Shown piece by piece: positions 45,476 to 54,295 of a stretch of 64,000 nucleotides of DNA; within the stretch, counting starts at the first letter, position 1, and every line of letters starts with the position of its first letter. The stretch covers positions 1 through 64,000 of the forward strand of contig NZ_BSTF01000016.1 in assembly GCF_030269365.1 (NCBI RefSeq), in the 5' to 3' direction. The translations under genes and the position numbers were made by a program. The DNA is from Lentzea sp. NBRC 102530 (GTDB lineage Bacteria; Actinomycetota; Actinomycetes; Mycobacteriales; Pseudonocardiaceae). The notes under the pieces were generated by a model, which saw nothing but the letters and a program-made list of their open reading frames with translations, did no database searches and was not told the DNA's origin.

Positions 45476-46675
45476 CTATTTGACAAAAACTCCGTAGCCG
45501 GCGTGGAAGACCGGCCCGGCGAGCAGCTTGTCACGCGCCTGACGTGCGTCGATGCCGTCCGCGACCATCGTGGCGGCGATCCGTCCGGTGACCAGGGGAG
45601 CGGCGAACGACGTGCCGTACCAGTACGCCCACAGCGCGAACGGCGTCGCCGAGGCCTCACCGGGCAGCTGCCACTCGCCCTTGAGGTAGGTCGAGGCGCG
45701 GTTGCCGACGGCGCAGGCGTCGACCCAGTGGCCCCAGTTCGAGTAGAACGCCGGGGCGAGCGAGCCGTCGCGTTCCTGCTGGGCGGCGGCGACGGCGGTG
45801 ACCCCGCACAGCGCGGCGGGCCAGCTCGGCCGTTGCGTGCCCTGGTTGCCCGCGGAGGCGACCACGACGATGTCGTCCGGCAGCGCCTCGATCGTGCGGC
45901 GCAGCGGTTCGGACGCCACGTCGTCCTCGGTGAAGCAGCCCAGCGACAGGTTCAGGACGTTGACCTTCTTGCGGCCCAGTTCGGTGATCTTGCGGCAGAT
46001 CCGCTCCTCGTCACCGAACCCGTTGGGGTCGAGGCCGACCTCCGGGTCGAACGTGACGCCGGGCGCCGCGTTCTGGATGACGCCCGCGACGAACGTGCCG
46101 TGCCCGCCCTGCAACGCGAAGTTGTCGCCACTCGCGTAGGCGGCGTCGACGTCGTCGGCCTCCTTGGCGTAGCGGCCGTCGAACCAGTCGGAGTGCTCGC
46201 TGCTCGCGCCCTGCGAGATGCCGGTGTCGATGATGCCGACCCGGACCTCCTTCAGGCGCTCGTCGAACTTCGGCGCCGCGACCGGGTCCGTCGGGTGTGG
46301 ACGGTCGCCGGGGTTGCCCATGACCAGACCGCCGTGGCCGACGACCACGTGGTGCGGCTGCACGAGCGGCACGCGCTCGTTCGGCCAGTTCCGCTGGTCG
46401 CGCAGGAGGCGGACAATGCGCGGAATGTCCTCCGCGTTGTTCGGCAACGTCAATCGCGCCAAACCGGCGAATCCTTCGCCGGGCCGCGCGTCGATGTTGT
46501 TTTCGCGCAGCTTTTCGACCACGCGTTGTTGGTCCTCGGCTCCGACGAGCAACTGCCCCGGCCGATAAAGGAATTCACGCCCGCGTTCGGCGTGGAAGCT
46601 GATGTTCTTGTCCTCGGCGATGAGCTGCAGGAAAGCTCTTTGGTAAAGCTCCGCGCTTTCTGGCGTTTTCGACAC
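45476..46675 (-). CDS. Cytosolic S8 (subtilisin-like) serine protease
   Basis: The 399-residue protein has a complete subtilase triad: Asp150 in VRVGIIDTGIS, His192 in QGGHGTFVAGVI and Ser356 in WYGTSFAAPLV, with the oxyanion Asn277 in VASAGNQG. Residues 1-110 resemble a propeptide-like region (FLYRPGQLLVGAEDQQRVVE). There is no signal peptide or membrane helix, so it should stay inside the cell, unlike most subtilases. GTG 46675 was chosen over TTG 46726 because GAGG precedes it. It diverges from the CHAT gene across 77 bases. Confidence 0.92.
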   Translation of the reverse strand: MSKTPESAELYQRAFLQLIAEDKNISFHAERGREFLYRPGQLLVGAEDQQRVVEKLRENNIDARPGEGFAGLARLTLPNNAEDIPRIVRLLRDQRNWPNERVPLVQPHHVVVGHGGLVMGNPGDRPHPTDPVAAPKFDERLKEVRVGIIDTGISQGASSEHSDWFDGRYAKEADDVDAAYASGDNFALQGGHGTFVAGVIQNAAPGVTFDPEVGLDPNGFGDEERICRKITELGRKKVNVLNLSLGCFTEDDVASEPLRRTIEALPDDIVVVASAGNQGTQRPSWPAALCGVTAVAAAQQERDGSLAPAFYSNWGHWVDACAVGNRASTYLKGEWQLPGEASATPFALWAYWYGTSFAAPLVTGRIAATMVADGIDARQARDKLLAGPVFHAGYGVFVK

Positions 46676-46715
46676 CACGGCCTCACTAAAGCAGCGTTGA
46701 CGGGCACCCCGACCG

Positions 46716-46729
46716 AGCTTGATCAAGCT
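46716..46729. promoter_or_regulatory. Perfect 14-base palindrome in the S8-CHAT divergent promoter
   Basis: AGCTTGATCAAGCT is fully self-complementary and central in the 77-base gap between the divergent protease genes. It overlaps a possible -35 (TTGATC, 46719-46724) for the CHAT gene. It is a good candidate operator or sigma-specific element. Confidence 0.55.
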
Positions 46730-46746
46730 ACCACAGCGGATAAAGT
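46719..46746 (+). promoter_or_regulatory. Candidate CHAT promoter
   Basis: TTGATC (46719-46724) and TAAAGT (46741-46746) are separated by 16 bases. Transcription would begin at about 46753, the GTG start codon, so the mRNA is probably leaderless. No ribosome site is visible. Confidence 0.45.
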
Positions 46747-46752
46747 GTTGCC

Positions 46753-49341
46753 GTGACCGACTTTTCCGCCGAGGACGCGCTGGAGGCCAGGCAGCGCAAC
46801 CCGCGCGCCGCCGTGGAGATGGCGCGCGCGGTGCTCCGCTCGACGGAAGATCGCTCGGAATCCTCGATCGCGGAGCGCGCGATCGGCCTCGCGCTGCGCG
46901 AGCTGCACGACTTCCCCGGCGCGGCCCGGCACCTGCGCCGCTCGATCCGCATCGCGTCCGAGGCCTCGTTGCCCCGGCTGGCCGCGCTGGCGCAGATGAG
47001 CCTCGCGTGGGTGCTCGCCTACACGGGCAAGCAGAAGGCCGCGCTGACGTTGCTCGACGACGCGATGCCGGAATTGTCCGGTGCCGACTCGGTGGCGGCG
47101 TTGATGCAACGCGGCGTCGTCTTCCACTACCTGACCCGGTACGACGATGCGCAGCGCGACTACACCGCGGCCATCGCCGGCGCCCGCCGCGTGGGTGACC
47201 AACTGGTCGAAGCGCGCGCTCTCAACAACCGCGGGCTCGTGCGCGCGTACGTCGGCAACATGCGCGAGGCGTCGGCCGACTTCTCGCTGGCCGCCTCGTT
47301 GCTGGGGGAGCTGGGGCAGGAGCTCGGCGTCGCCGACGTCAACTGGAACGCGGGCATCATGGCCACGCGCGGCGGTGACGTGCCGGCCGCGCTGTCGCTG
47401 TTCGACCAGGCCGAGGAGGTCTACCGCCGCCTCGACGTCATGCGCCCGGTGCTGCTGGTGAACCGCCTCGAACTGCTGGTCTCGGTGCCGCTGCTGGACG
47501 AGGCCCGCGCCGCCGCCGACCGCGCGATCGTCGAGCTGAAGGACCTGAAGAACCCCCTGGGCGTCTCGGAGGCGCTGTACTTCCGCGCCCGCATCGCCCT
47601 GCTGGACGACGATCCGGACGCCGCCAACGCGTTCGCGGCCGAGGCGCGCCGCCGGTTCCGCCGCGAGCAACGCCTGCTGTGGGCCGCCGGTGCGCGGTAC
47701 CTGGAACTGCACGCCGCCGTGCTGCGCGGTGACCGGTCCCGGCCGTTGCGCCTCGCGTTGTCCCGGGTCTCCGCCGAGCTGGACGCGATGGACTGGCGGC
47801 TGCCCGCCCTGGAAGCCCGCATCGACGCCGGTCTGGTCGCCGCCGACCTCGGGCACCGCGCCCGTGCGGTGTCCGAGCTCTCCGTCGCGGCTGCCGCCCG
47901 GCTGCGCGGCCCGGCGGGGCTGCGGGTGCGCGGCTGGTACGCGGAAGCGTTGCGCCGCAAGCTCTGCGGTGACGTCCGGGGCACGTCGTCCGCGCTGCGC
48001 CGCGGTATCGGGCTGCTCGACGAGTACCGGGTGTCGCTGGGGGCGGCCGAGTTGCGCGCCTCCGCAGGGGTGCAGGGGCAGGCGCTGGCGGCGGAGGGGC
48101 TGGCGCTGGCGATGGCGTCGGGCAGTGCGTCCCGCGTGTTGTCCTGGACCGAGAGCTGGCGGGCGGGCGCGTTGCGGATGAAGTCGGTCTCGCCGCCGGA
48201 CGATCCCCGCCTCGAGGACGCCCTCGCGTCGTTGCGCGCGGTCTCCGCCGACGTGGAGTCCGCCGTGCTGGCCGGGAAACCGGCCGGGTCGCTGCGCGCC
48301 AAGCTGGTGCGCGCCGAGCAACGCGTCCGCGACCTCACCCGCCAGGTGTCCGGCGAGGTCTCGGTCTTCAAGCCGCCGTCGGTCGCGTCGCTGGCCGCCG
48401 CGCTGGGATCGTCGGCCCTGATCGAGTTCGTCGAGCACGACGGCGCGCTGCTGGCCGTGGTGCTGGCGGACGGCCGGGCCACGTTGCACCCGCTGGGCCC
48501 GGTGGACGGCGTGGTCCGCGAGATCCGCCTGCTCCGCTTCGCCCTGCACCGCCTGGTGACCCTGCCGCCGAACCTGCCGAACCTGGCCGTGGCGCGGTCG
48601 TCCGCGTCCCACGCCGCTGCCCTGTTGGCCCGCCGCCTGCTGGAACCCCTGGCCGCGCGCATCGACGGCAGGCCGCTGGTGGTCGTGCCGACCGGTGCCC
48701 TGAACGGCCTGCCGTGGGCCGTGCTGAACCGCCAGGTGACGGTCGCGCCGTCCGCCTCCGTCTGGCTGCGCGCCTGGTCGGTCCCGGACGCCGCGGGCGA
48801 GGCCGTGCTCGCCGCCGGGCCGCGGATGGCCGCCGCCCCCACCGAGATCAAGGCCATCAGCGCCCACGTCGCGGGCCGCGTCCTGGTCGACGCCGAGGCC
48901 ACCGTGAGCGCCGTCGCGTCCTCAATGGACGGTGCCGCGCTGGCCCACATCGCCGCGCACGGCTCGTTCCGCGTGGACAACCCGCTGTTCTCCGCGCTGG
49001 AACTGGCCGACGGCCCGCTGACCGTCTACGACATCGAACGCCTGCGCCGCCCGCCGACGCGGGTCGTGCTGTCGGCGTGCGACACGGGCCAGTCGGCCGT
49101 GCGCCCCGGCGACGAGCTGATGGGCTTCACCGCCGCGCTGCTGAGCCTCGGCACCCGGACGTTGATCGCGCCCGTGGTGCCGGTGCCGACCGACGGCACG
49201 GCCCCGGTGATGGTGGAGCTGCACCAGAAACTCGCCGCCGGCACGGCCCCGGCCGAAGCGCTGGCCGCTGTGCAACGGGCTGCTTCGGATGACGCCGCTT
49301 ATGCCGCGGCAGTGGGGTTCGTCTGCTTCGGCGCGGGGTGA
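46753..49341 (+). CDS. TPR-CHAT caspase-like protease
   Basis: The 862-residue protein has an N-terminal TPR superhelix (about residues 5-420; e.g. EARALNNRGLVRAYVGNMRE) and a helical linker. The C-terminal CHAT domain (about 550-860) has catalytic His736 in AHIAAHGSFRVDNPLFSALE and Cys776 in VVLSACDTGQSAVRPGDELM. CHAT proteases are caspase-related; TPR-CHAT (Csx29) cleaves a sigma-factor regulator in type III-E CRISPR. The nearby sigma factor, small protein and S8 protease suggest an analogous proteolytic signalling system here. Both catalytic residues are intact; no signal peptide is present. Confidence 0.94.
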   Translation: MTDFSAEDALEARQRNPRAAVEMARAVLRSTEDRSESSIAERAIGLALRELHDFPGAARHLRRSIRIASEASLPRLAALAQMSLAWVLAYTGKQKAALTLLDDAMPELSGADSVAALMQRGVVFHYLTRYDDAQRDYTAAIAGARRVGDQLVEARALNNRGLVRAYVGNMREASADFSLAASLLGELGQELGVADVNWNAGIMATRGGDVPAALSLFDQAEEVYRRLDVMRPVLLVNRLELLVSVPLLDEARAAADRAIVELKDLKNPLGVSEALYFRARIALLDDDPDAANAFAAEARRRFRREQRLLWAAGARYLELHAAVLRGDRSRPLRLALSRVSAELDAMDWRLPALEARIDAGLVAADLGHRARAVSELSVAAAARLRGPAGLRVRGWYAEALRRKLCGDVRGTSSALRRGIGLLDEYRVSLGAAELRASAGVQGQALAAEGLALAMASGSASRVLSWTESWRAGALRMKSVSPPDDPRLEDALASLRAVSADVESAVLAGKPAGSLRAKLVRAEQRVRDLTRQVSGEVSVFKPPSVASLAAALGSSALIEFVEHDGALLAVVLADGRATLHPLGPVDGVVREIRLLRFALHRLVTLPPNLPNLAVARSSASHAAALLARRLLEPLAARIDGRPLVVVPTGALNGLPWAVLNRQVTVAPSASVWLRAWSVPDAAGEAVLAAGPRMAAAPTEIKAISAHVAGRVLVDAEATVSAVASSMDGAALAHIAAHGSFRVDNPLFSALELADGPLTVYDIERLRRPPTRVVLSACDTGQSAVRPGDELMGFTAALLSLGTRTLIAPVVPVPTDGTAPVMVELHQKLAAGTAPAEALAAVQRAASDDAAYAAAVGFVCFGAG

Positions 49342-49426
49342 TGGAGACCCTCCAACGGCCATCTCTTCGGTTGGACTTGGCCCCGAACGGTGTCTGGCCG
49401 GGTGGAACCGGCCCTACTTTCCTGAC

Positions 49427-50260
49427 ATGCCAGTACGAGCCTCCACGGTGCGCGGCCGCGAGTTCGCCGCGCTCGTCCGCGCGGCGGTCGATTCGACGGG
49501 GATGTCGCACCGCGCCGTAGCCGAAGTGTTGGGGTGGGATCCGCAGAAGCTCTCGGACCTGCTCGCCGGGAAGGGAGGGGTCACCGAGGTCGACTTCGCC
49601 CGGTTGCTCGGCCTGTGCCGGGTGACGGAAGAGGACTTCGACCACCTCATGGCCCTGTTCAAGGTGTCCAGGGAGAAGGGCTGGTGGCAGTTCTACGGCG
49701 CGGACCTGCCGATGCAGCTGCGCACGCTCTTCGAGCACGAGGACGTCGCGAAGGAGATCGTGAGCTGGCACCTGTCGCTGGTTCCGGGCCTGCTCCAGCT
49801 CCCCGACTACATGCGACCGCTGATCGAGCAGTGGCCCACGATCAAGAAGCCCGAGCAGGTCGAGCAGCGGCTGAAGGTCCGCGTCGACCGGCAGAGGGTG
49901 CTGGAAGGAGGCCGGAGCTTCACCTTCTACGTGCACGAGCAGGCGTTGCGGCTGCCCGTCGGCGGTGAGTCGGTGTGGCGCGACCAGTTGCACCACCTGC
50001 TGCGGATGTCCGTGCGGCCCTACATCCACCTCCGGGTCGTGCCCACCGCGATCGGCGCGCACCCCGGCACGATGGGTGAGTTCAAGATGATGAAGTTCCA
50101 CAAGCTGGAGCCCATCGTCTACCTGGAGACGAACAACTCCTGCATCTTCCTGGAGGACAAGGCGACCTTCGCCCTCTACACGTCCATCCTCACGGCCCTC
50201 GATGGCGTGGCCCTGGATGAGGAACAATCGAGGAGGTTGATCACCGACATCGTCTCCTGA
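49427..50260 (+). CDS. XRE-family regulator with DUF5753
   Basis: The 277-residue regulator has an HTH (MSHRAVAEVLGWDPQKLSDL) and a DUF5753 ligand-like domain (LPMQLRTLFEHEDVAKEIVS, GLLQLPDYMRPLI, FYVHEQALRLPVG). It pairs with the DUF397 gene 10 bases downstream, a hallmark of actinomycete regulatory pairs related to the Streptomyces BldB/WhiJ family context. ATG 49427 gives a normal N-terminus; the frame upstream overlaps the CHAT end. Its ligand and target are unknown. Confidence 0.93.
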   Translation: MPVRASTVRGREFAALVRAAVDSTGMSHRAVAEVLGWDPQKLSDLLAGKGGVTEVDFARLLGLCRVTEEDFDHLMALFKVSREKGWWQFYGADLPMQLRTLFEHEDVAKEIVSWHLSLVPGLLQLPDYMRPLIEQWPTIKKPEQVEQRLKVRVDRQRVLEGGRSFTFYVHEQALRLPVGGESVWRDQLHHLLRMSVRPYIHLRVVPTAIGAHPGTMGEFKMMKFHKLEPIVYLETNNSCIFLEDKATFALYTSILTALDGVALDEEQSRRLITDIVS

Positions 50261-50270
50261 GGAGGCCACT

Positions 50271-50438
50271 GTGTGGCGCAAGAGCAGCTACAGCCCCGAC
50301 GGCGACAACTGCGTGGAGATCGGCGCGGGGATCGGTGTCCGGGACAGCAAGGCTCCTGCGGCGCACATCGCGTTGTCGGCACGGGCGTGGGAGGCGTTCC
50401 TCGACTCGGCCAAGGGGGATCACTTCGGCGGCCGGTGA
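50271..50438 (+). CDS. DUF397 protein
   Basis: The 55-residue protein has the complete DUF397 pattern: WRKSSYSPDGDNCVEIG, then GVRDSKAP, then WEAFLDSAKGDHF. AGGAGG precedes the GTG by 5 bases. DUF397 proteins are encoded next to XRE/DUF5753 regulators and are thought to antagonise or cooperate with them. The gene overlaps the convergent minus-strand gene by 19 bases. Confidence 0.93.
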   Translation: MWRKSSYSPDGDNCVEIGAGIGVRDSKAPAAHIALSARAWEAFLDSAKGDHFGGR

Positions 50439-51175
50439 GTGGTCAGCGGGACTTCGGGGACGCAGGGCAACGTGTCCCGTCCCTCGCGCGGGGGCGGCTG
50501 GAACCGCACGGTGATGATGCCGTTCGCGAAGCGGGTGCCTTCGAGGCACCTGCCGCGCTTGGCGTCGGCGGTGATGCCGACGTCGCCGTCCTTCACGCTC
50601 ACGTAGAGCCTGGGGGCGCGCCACGGCCTGCCGGTCTTCTCGTCCACCGGCAGCGGCGGGAACTTCGCCCTCAGCGCCCCCAGCACCTCGTCGGCCGTGG
50701 TCGCGGGTGGTAGTCCCGCCAGCACCGTCCTGAAGGCGTCCTCGTAGCCGTTCGGGATGTCGAGGGGGCTGACGTCGGCCGGGCAGTCGATGCGGTCGGG
50801 GCCGTCGGTGAGGCCGACGCGGTTGAACGCCATGCGGTAGCAGGCCGTGACGGGTGGCTGTGCGCCGAAGGTGCTTTGGTGGCCGGGCATGTCGATGCGG
50901 AGGACCAGCCGCGCGTGGGGTTTGCGCCGGTCGGCGCCGTCACCGAGGTCGTCGTACTCGATGACCTCCCCGCCGCCGCATTCGCCGTGGTAATTGTGCG
51001 CGCGGTCCACGAACTCGGCCGCCGTTTCCGGCACCGGGAACGCGCTGATGCACCAGGCGGTGTGCTTGGCGCTCGCGTCGGTCGACGAGGTACCGGGCGG
51101 GCGCGTGCCGAAGTAGGCGACCGATCCCGCGATGATCACCAGAGCCAGCAAAGCCGCGATCCCCCAGGGCTTCAT
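50420..51175 (-). CDS. Membrane-anchored exported protein of unknown function
   Basis: The 251-residue protein has one N-terminal membrane helix (residues 5-24; IAALLALVIIAGSVAYFG), then an extracytoplasmic domain with conserved-looking cysteines (HTAWCISAFP, HGECGGGEV, VTACYRMAF, RIDCPADVSP, GRCLEGTRF, DTLPCVPEV). No family is recognised. The ATG at 51175 gives a clean signal anchor; the longer frame overlaps the next gene's promoter. It is convergent with DUF397. Confidence 0.75.
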   Translation of the reverse strand: MKPWGIAALLALVIIAGSVAYFGTRPPGTSSTDASAKHTAWCISAFPVPETAAEFVDRAHNYHGECGGGEVIEYDDLGDGADRRKPHARLVLRIDMPGHQSTFGAQPPVTACYRMAFNRVGLTDGPDRIDCPADVSPLDIPNGYEDAFRTVLAGLPPATTADEVLGALRAKFPPLPVDEKTGRPWRAPRLYVSVKDGDVGITADAKRGRCLEGTRFANGIITVRFQPPPREGRDTLPCVPEVPLTTHRPPK

Positions 51176-51246
51176 GCGTGGTGACGGTAGTGCGTCTTCA
51201 CGCGAGGCATTCCAGAACTCGCACGTTTCGCTTATGGTTGCTCGCC

Positions 51247-52797
51247 ATGACAACGAGGTCGTGGTGGGGCTGGGGCACCGTCGAGGACGCCGTCACCCCG
51301 GAGGAACGTCGTGCGCTGGTCGAGCGGGTGCGGGCGGTGTTGCCGGACGCCGATCTGACGTTCCACGAGCCGCCCGATCCCGCCTCGCTCGACGTACCGG
51401 AGTCACGCGTCGAGCCGTCCGCGCTGTTCTCGACCGATCCCGTCGACCGGCTCGCGCACGCCCGCGGCCAGGCCTACCGCGACGTCACGCGCAACCTCGC
51501 CGGGGACGTCGGTCCGGTGCCCGATGCCGTGGCGCGGCCGCGCACCGAGCAGGACGTCGTGGACGTGCTGGACTGGTGTGCTTCGCGGGATGTCGCGGTG
51601 ATTCCCTTCGGTGGCGGCACTTCCGTGGTCGGTGGTGTCGAACCTCGTGACCTGGACCGGGTCGTGACGCTCGATCTCGGGCACCTCGACCGGGTGCTGG
51701 AGGTCGACCCGGTCAGCCGGGCGGCGCGGGTCCAGGCCGGAGTGCTCGGGCCGGCGCTGGAGGCGCAGCTCAAGCCATTCGGCCTGACCCTGCGGCACTT
51801 CCCGCAGTCGTTCGAGTTCTCGACCCTCGGCGGCTGGCTCGCCACCCGTGCCGGCGGCCACTACGCCACGCTCTACACGCACATCGACGACCTGACCGAG
51901 TCGCTCAGGGTCGTGACGCCGCAGGGGATCTCGGAGTCGCGCCGGCTGCCGGGCTCGGGGGCGGGGCCGTCGCCGGACCGGCTGTTCCTGGGTTCCGAAG
52001 GCACGCTGGGCGTGATCACCGAGGCGTGGATGCGGTTGCAGGCGCCGCCGGTGCACCGCGCTTCCGCCTCGGTGCGGTTCGCCTCGTGGGAACGGGCTGT
52101 GGAGGCGACGCGGCTGATCGCCCAGTCCGGGCTCAACCCGGCCAACTGCCGTCTGCTGGACCCCGCCGAGGCGTTCCTCAACGCGGGCTCGCCGCACTCC
52201 GTGCTGGTGCTGGCGTTCGAGTCGGCCGACCACCCCGTCGACGGGCTCTTGGCGCGGGCACTGGAGCTGTGCGGTGACGGCGAGGTCGTCGAGGGTGCTG
52301 CCGGACGGTGGCGGAAGTCGTTCCTGCGCATGCCCTACCAGCGTGACGCGATGACGCAGCACGGGATGATCACCGAGACGTTCGAGACGGCCTGCACCTG
52401 GGACCGGTTTCCAGGCCTGCACGCGGCCGTCGTCGAGGCGGCCACCAGGGCGTTGCGGGAGGTGTGCGGCGTCGGCGTCGTCACGTGCCGCTTCACCCAC
52501 GTCTACCCGGACGGTCCCGCGCCCTACTACGGCGTCTACGCGCCCGGCCGGTGGGGCAGCCTCACCGCGCAGTGGGACGAGATCAAGGCGGCGGTCTCCG
52601 AGGCGTTGATCGGCTCCGGCGGCACGATCACGCACCACCACGCCGTCGGCCGCGACCACATGCCCTGGTACGCGCGCCAACGGCCGGACGTCTTCCACGC
52701 GGCCCTGTCCGGGGCCAAGGCCGCGCTCGACCCTCAGGGCCTGCTCAACCCCGGCGTCCTCACCACACGATCGACCGCAGGATCAACGCCGCGATGA
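51247..52797 (+). CDS. FAD-binding oxidase, alkyl-DHAP synthase-like
   Basis: The 516-residue VAO-type flavoprotein has the FAD-binding PP-loop FGGGTSVVGGVEP, the second FAD segment SFEFSTLGGWLATRAGGHYA and FLGSEGTLGVITEAWMRL. The C-terminal cap ends ITHHHAVGRDHMPWY, whose His-His-His motif is typical of alkyldihydroxyacetonephosphate synthase homologues. Actinobacterial members often act on glycolate-like or lipid substrates; the exact one is unknown. ATG 51247 is 8 bases after TATGGT, suggesting a leaderless mRNA. The end overlaps yggT (minus) by 38 bases. Confidence 0.9.
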   Translation: MTTRSWWGWGTVEDAVTPEERRALVERVRAVLPDADLTFHEPPDPASLDVPESRVEPSALFSTDPVDRLAHARGQAYRDVTRNLAGDVGPVPDAVARPRTEQDVVDVLDWCASRDVAVIPFGGGTSVVGGVEPRDLDRVVTLDLGHLDRVLEVDPVSRAARVQAGVLGPALEAQLKPFGLTLRHFPQSFEFSTLGGWLATRAGGHYATLYTHIDDLTESLRVVTPQGISESRRLPGSGAGPSPDRLFLGSEGTLGVITEAWMRLQAPPVHRASASVRFASWERAVEATRLIAQSGLNPANCRLLDPAEAFLNAGSPHSVLVLAFESADHPVDGLLARALELCGDGEVVEGAAGRWRKSFLRMPYQRDAMTQHGMITETFETACTWDRFPGLHAAVVEAATRALREVCGVGVVTCRFTHVYPDGPAPYYGVYAPGRWGSLTAQWDEIKAAVSEALIGSGGTITHHHAVGRDHMPWYARQRPDVFHAALSGAKAALDPQGLLNPGVLTTRSTAGSTPR

Positions 52798-53062
52798 ACA
52801 CGACGGTGAACGCCAGGTCCAGCCCGAACCCGCCGAACCGCACGGGCGGCAGCACCTTGCGCACCGGCGCGAGCACGGGCTCGGTGATGCCGTGCGTCAC
52901 CCGCCGCACCTTCCACACCCAGTCGCCGCGCGCCTGCAGCGTGACCGCCCAGTCCACGATCATCCGGCCGATCATCACGAGGATGAACAGCGTCAACACC
53001 CAGCCGACGATCCAGCCGATCAAGCCGAACAACTCGGGCCTCCCTTTGTCCTGTATGTCCAT
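52760..53062 (-). CDS. YggT family membrane protein
   Basis: The 100-residue YggT protein has a first helix GWVLTLFILVMIGRMIVDWA, the conserved loop GITEPVLAPVRKVLPPVRFG and a second helix LDLAFTVVFIAALILRSIV. YggT is usually beside sepF and divIVA in the division cluster; here it is isolated. The start at 53062 (MDIQDKG) is preferred to 53110. It overlaps the convergent oxidase gene. Confidence 0.9.
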   Translation of the reverse strand: MDIQDKGRPELFGLIGWIVGWVLTLFILVMIGRMIVDWAVTLQARGDWVWKVRRVTHGITEPVLAPVRKVLPPVRFGGFGLDLAFTVVFIAALILRSIVW

Positions 53063-53117
53063 GAAGCCACACGAAACTGAGAGGCGCCTGGCAACTCGCT
53101 GAGACAACATTCAGCAC

Positions 53118-53447
53118 ATGGCGTACGACGAGGGCCTCGCCCACCGTCTCGGCGAGTCGCTCGGCGACCTCCCGGACCTCAGCACACGGAAGATGTTCGG
53201 CACCCTCGTCTTCCTGTGGAGGGGAAACATGCTGGTAGGAGCGTTGGGGTCGGATCTGCTGGCCCGCGTCGGGCCCGAGGCACAGGAAGAGGCGCTGGGG
53301 TTGCCGGGCACCCGCGTGTTCGACTTCACCGGCAAGCCGATGAGGGGCTGGGTCGTCGTCGACGGCGAGGCGATCTCGGAGGACGAGGCCCTCGACTCGT
53401 GGCTCGCACGCTGCCGCGACTTCGTGGAAGCGCTGCCGCCGAAGTGA
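53118..53447 (+). CDS. TfoX N-terminal domain protein
   Basis: The 109-residue protein has the TfoX-N pattern: LSTRKMFGTLVFLWRGNMLV, then a Gly/Pro turn GKPMRGWVVVDGE. TfoX-N proteins are small and often free-standing; in Haemophilus TfoX regulates competence, but single-domain actinobacterial forms are uncharacterised. It overlaps the next gene by GTGA. Confidence 0.9.
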   Translation: MAYDEGLAHRLGESLGDLPDLSTRKMFGTLVFLWRGNMLVGALGSDLLARVGPEAQEEALGLPGTRVFDFTGKPMRGWVVVDGEAISEDEALDSWLARCRDFVEALPPK

Positions 53448-54295
53448 TCGACGAGGTTCGCGCGGCGCTGGCCGGCTACGGCCCGCTGCGCGAGGTCGAG
53501 GTGCCCGGCGGTGTCGTGTTCGAGTGGGACGGCGACGCGGTGGCGAGCGTCCAGAACGGCGTCGCGCGCGTCCGCGTCGAGGGCGGCTGGGCAACGGTGA
53601 CGGGGGACGTGGAGGCCGCGGTCCTGCTCGCCTGCCGGGTGGTGCTCGCGGAATGCGTCGAGGGCTGGCACGAGGAGATCTGGGCGCTTGGCCCCGGCGC
53701 GCACCAGGCGTTGCTGGCGCTCGTCCGGCACGACCCGGACCGCGAGCAACTGCAACGACTCCTGCTCGACCTCACCCGCCGACCGGAACTGCGGCAGCTC
53801 GCCGTCACGTGCCTCGGCCACGTGGGCAGGATCGACCGTGCCGTGCTGCCCGAGGTGGTGCCGCGCCTGGAGGAACTCCTCGACGACCCCGACCTGCGCG
53901 GGGTGGCGGAGGACGCGCTGGGTGACGTCGAGTCGGCCATCCACCCGTTCACGTTGTGGCGCAGGCATTCCGTGCCGTGGGTGGTCATCGCCCCGCCCGG
54001 CGACGCCGAGGTCGCCCGGCAGTGCGCGCTGGTCGAGGCACCCGACGAGGTGGTCGTGATCCCGCACGGCGAGGCGCTGCCGTCGTTGTACGAGTACGTG
54101 CGCGGGCTCTGCGAGCGGGTGGTCGAGCGGACGCACACGGTCGACGAGGACGGCTGCCGCCTGTCCGATCCCGCGAAACCCGGCCTGCACTTCGTCCTCG
54201 AGCACGACGGCGACATCGCGGCCCTCCAGCCGCTGCTGGAGCACGAGGAGGACCAGACCGCCGTGGTAGAGGGCCGCTACCTGCTGGTCTGGTGA
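53444..54295 (+). CDS. Hypothetical protein with helical-repeat segment
   Basis: I do not recognise this 283-residue protein. It begins with a beta-rich domain (VEVPGGVVFEWDGDAVASVQ), then a HEAT-like helical stretch (LLALVRHDPDREQLQRLLLD, ELRQLAVTCLGHVG, VVPRLEELLDDPDLRG). A C-terminal domain contains VPWVVIAPPGDAEV and ends VVEGRYLLVW. It is coupled to the TfoX-N gene by a 4-base overlap and converges on a sigma factor gene with 19 bases overlap. No membrane segment is present. Confidence 0.75.
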   Translation: MIDEVRAALAGYGPLREVEVPGGVVFEWDGDAVASVQNGVARVRVEGGWATVTGDVEAAVLLACRVVLAECVEGWHEEIWALGPGAHQALLALVRHDPDREQLQRLLLDLTRRPELRQLAVTCLGHVGRIDRAVLPEVVPRLEELLDDPDLRGVAEDALGDVESAIHPFTLWRRHSVPWVVIAPPGDAEVARQCALVEAPDEVVVIPHGEALPSLYEYVRGLCERVVERTHTVDEDGCRLSDPAKPGLHFVLEHDGDIAALQPLLEHEEDQTAVVEGRYLLVW

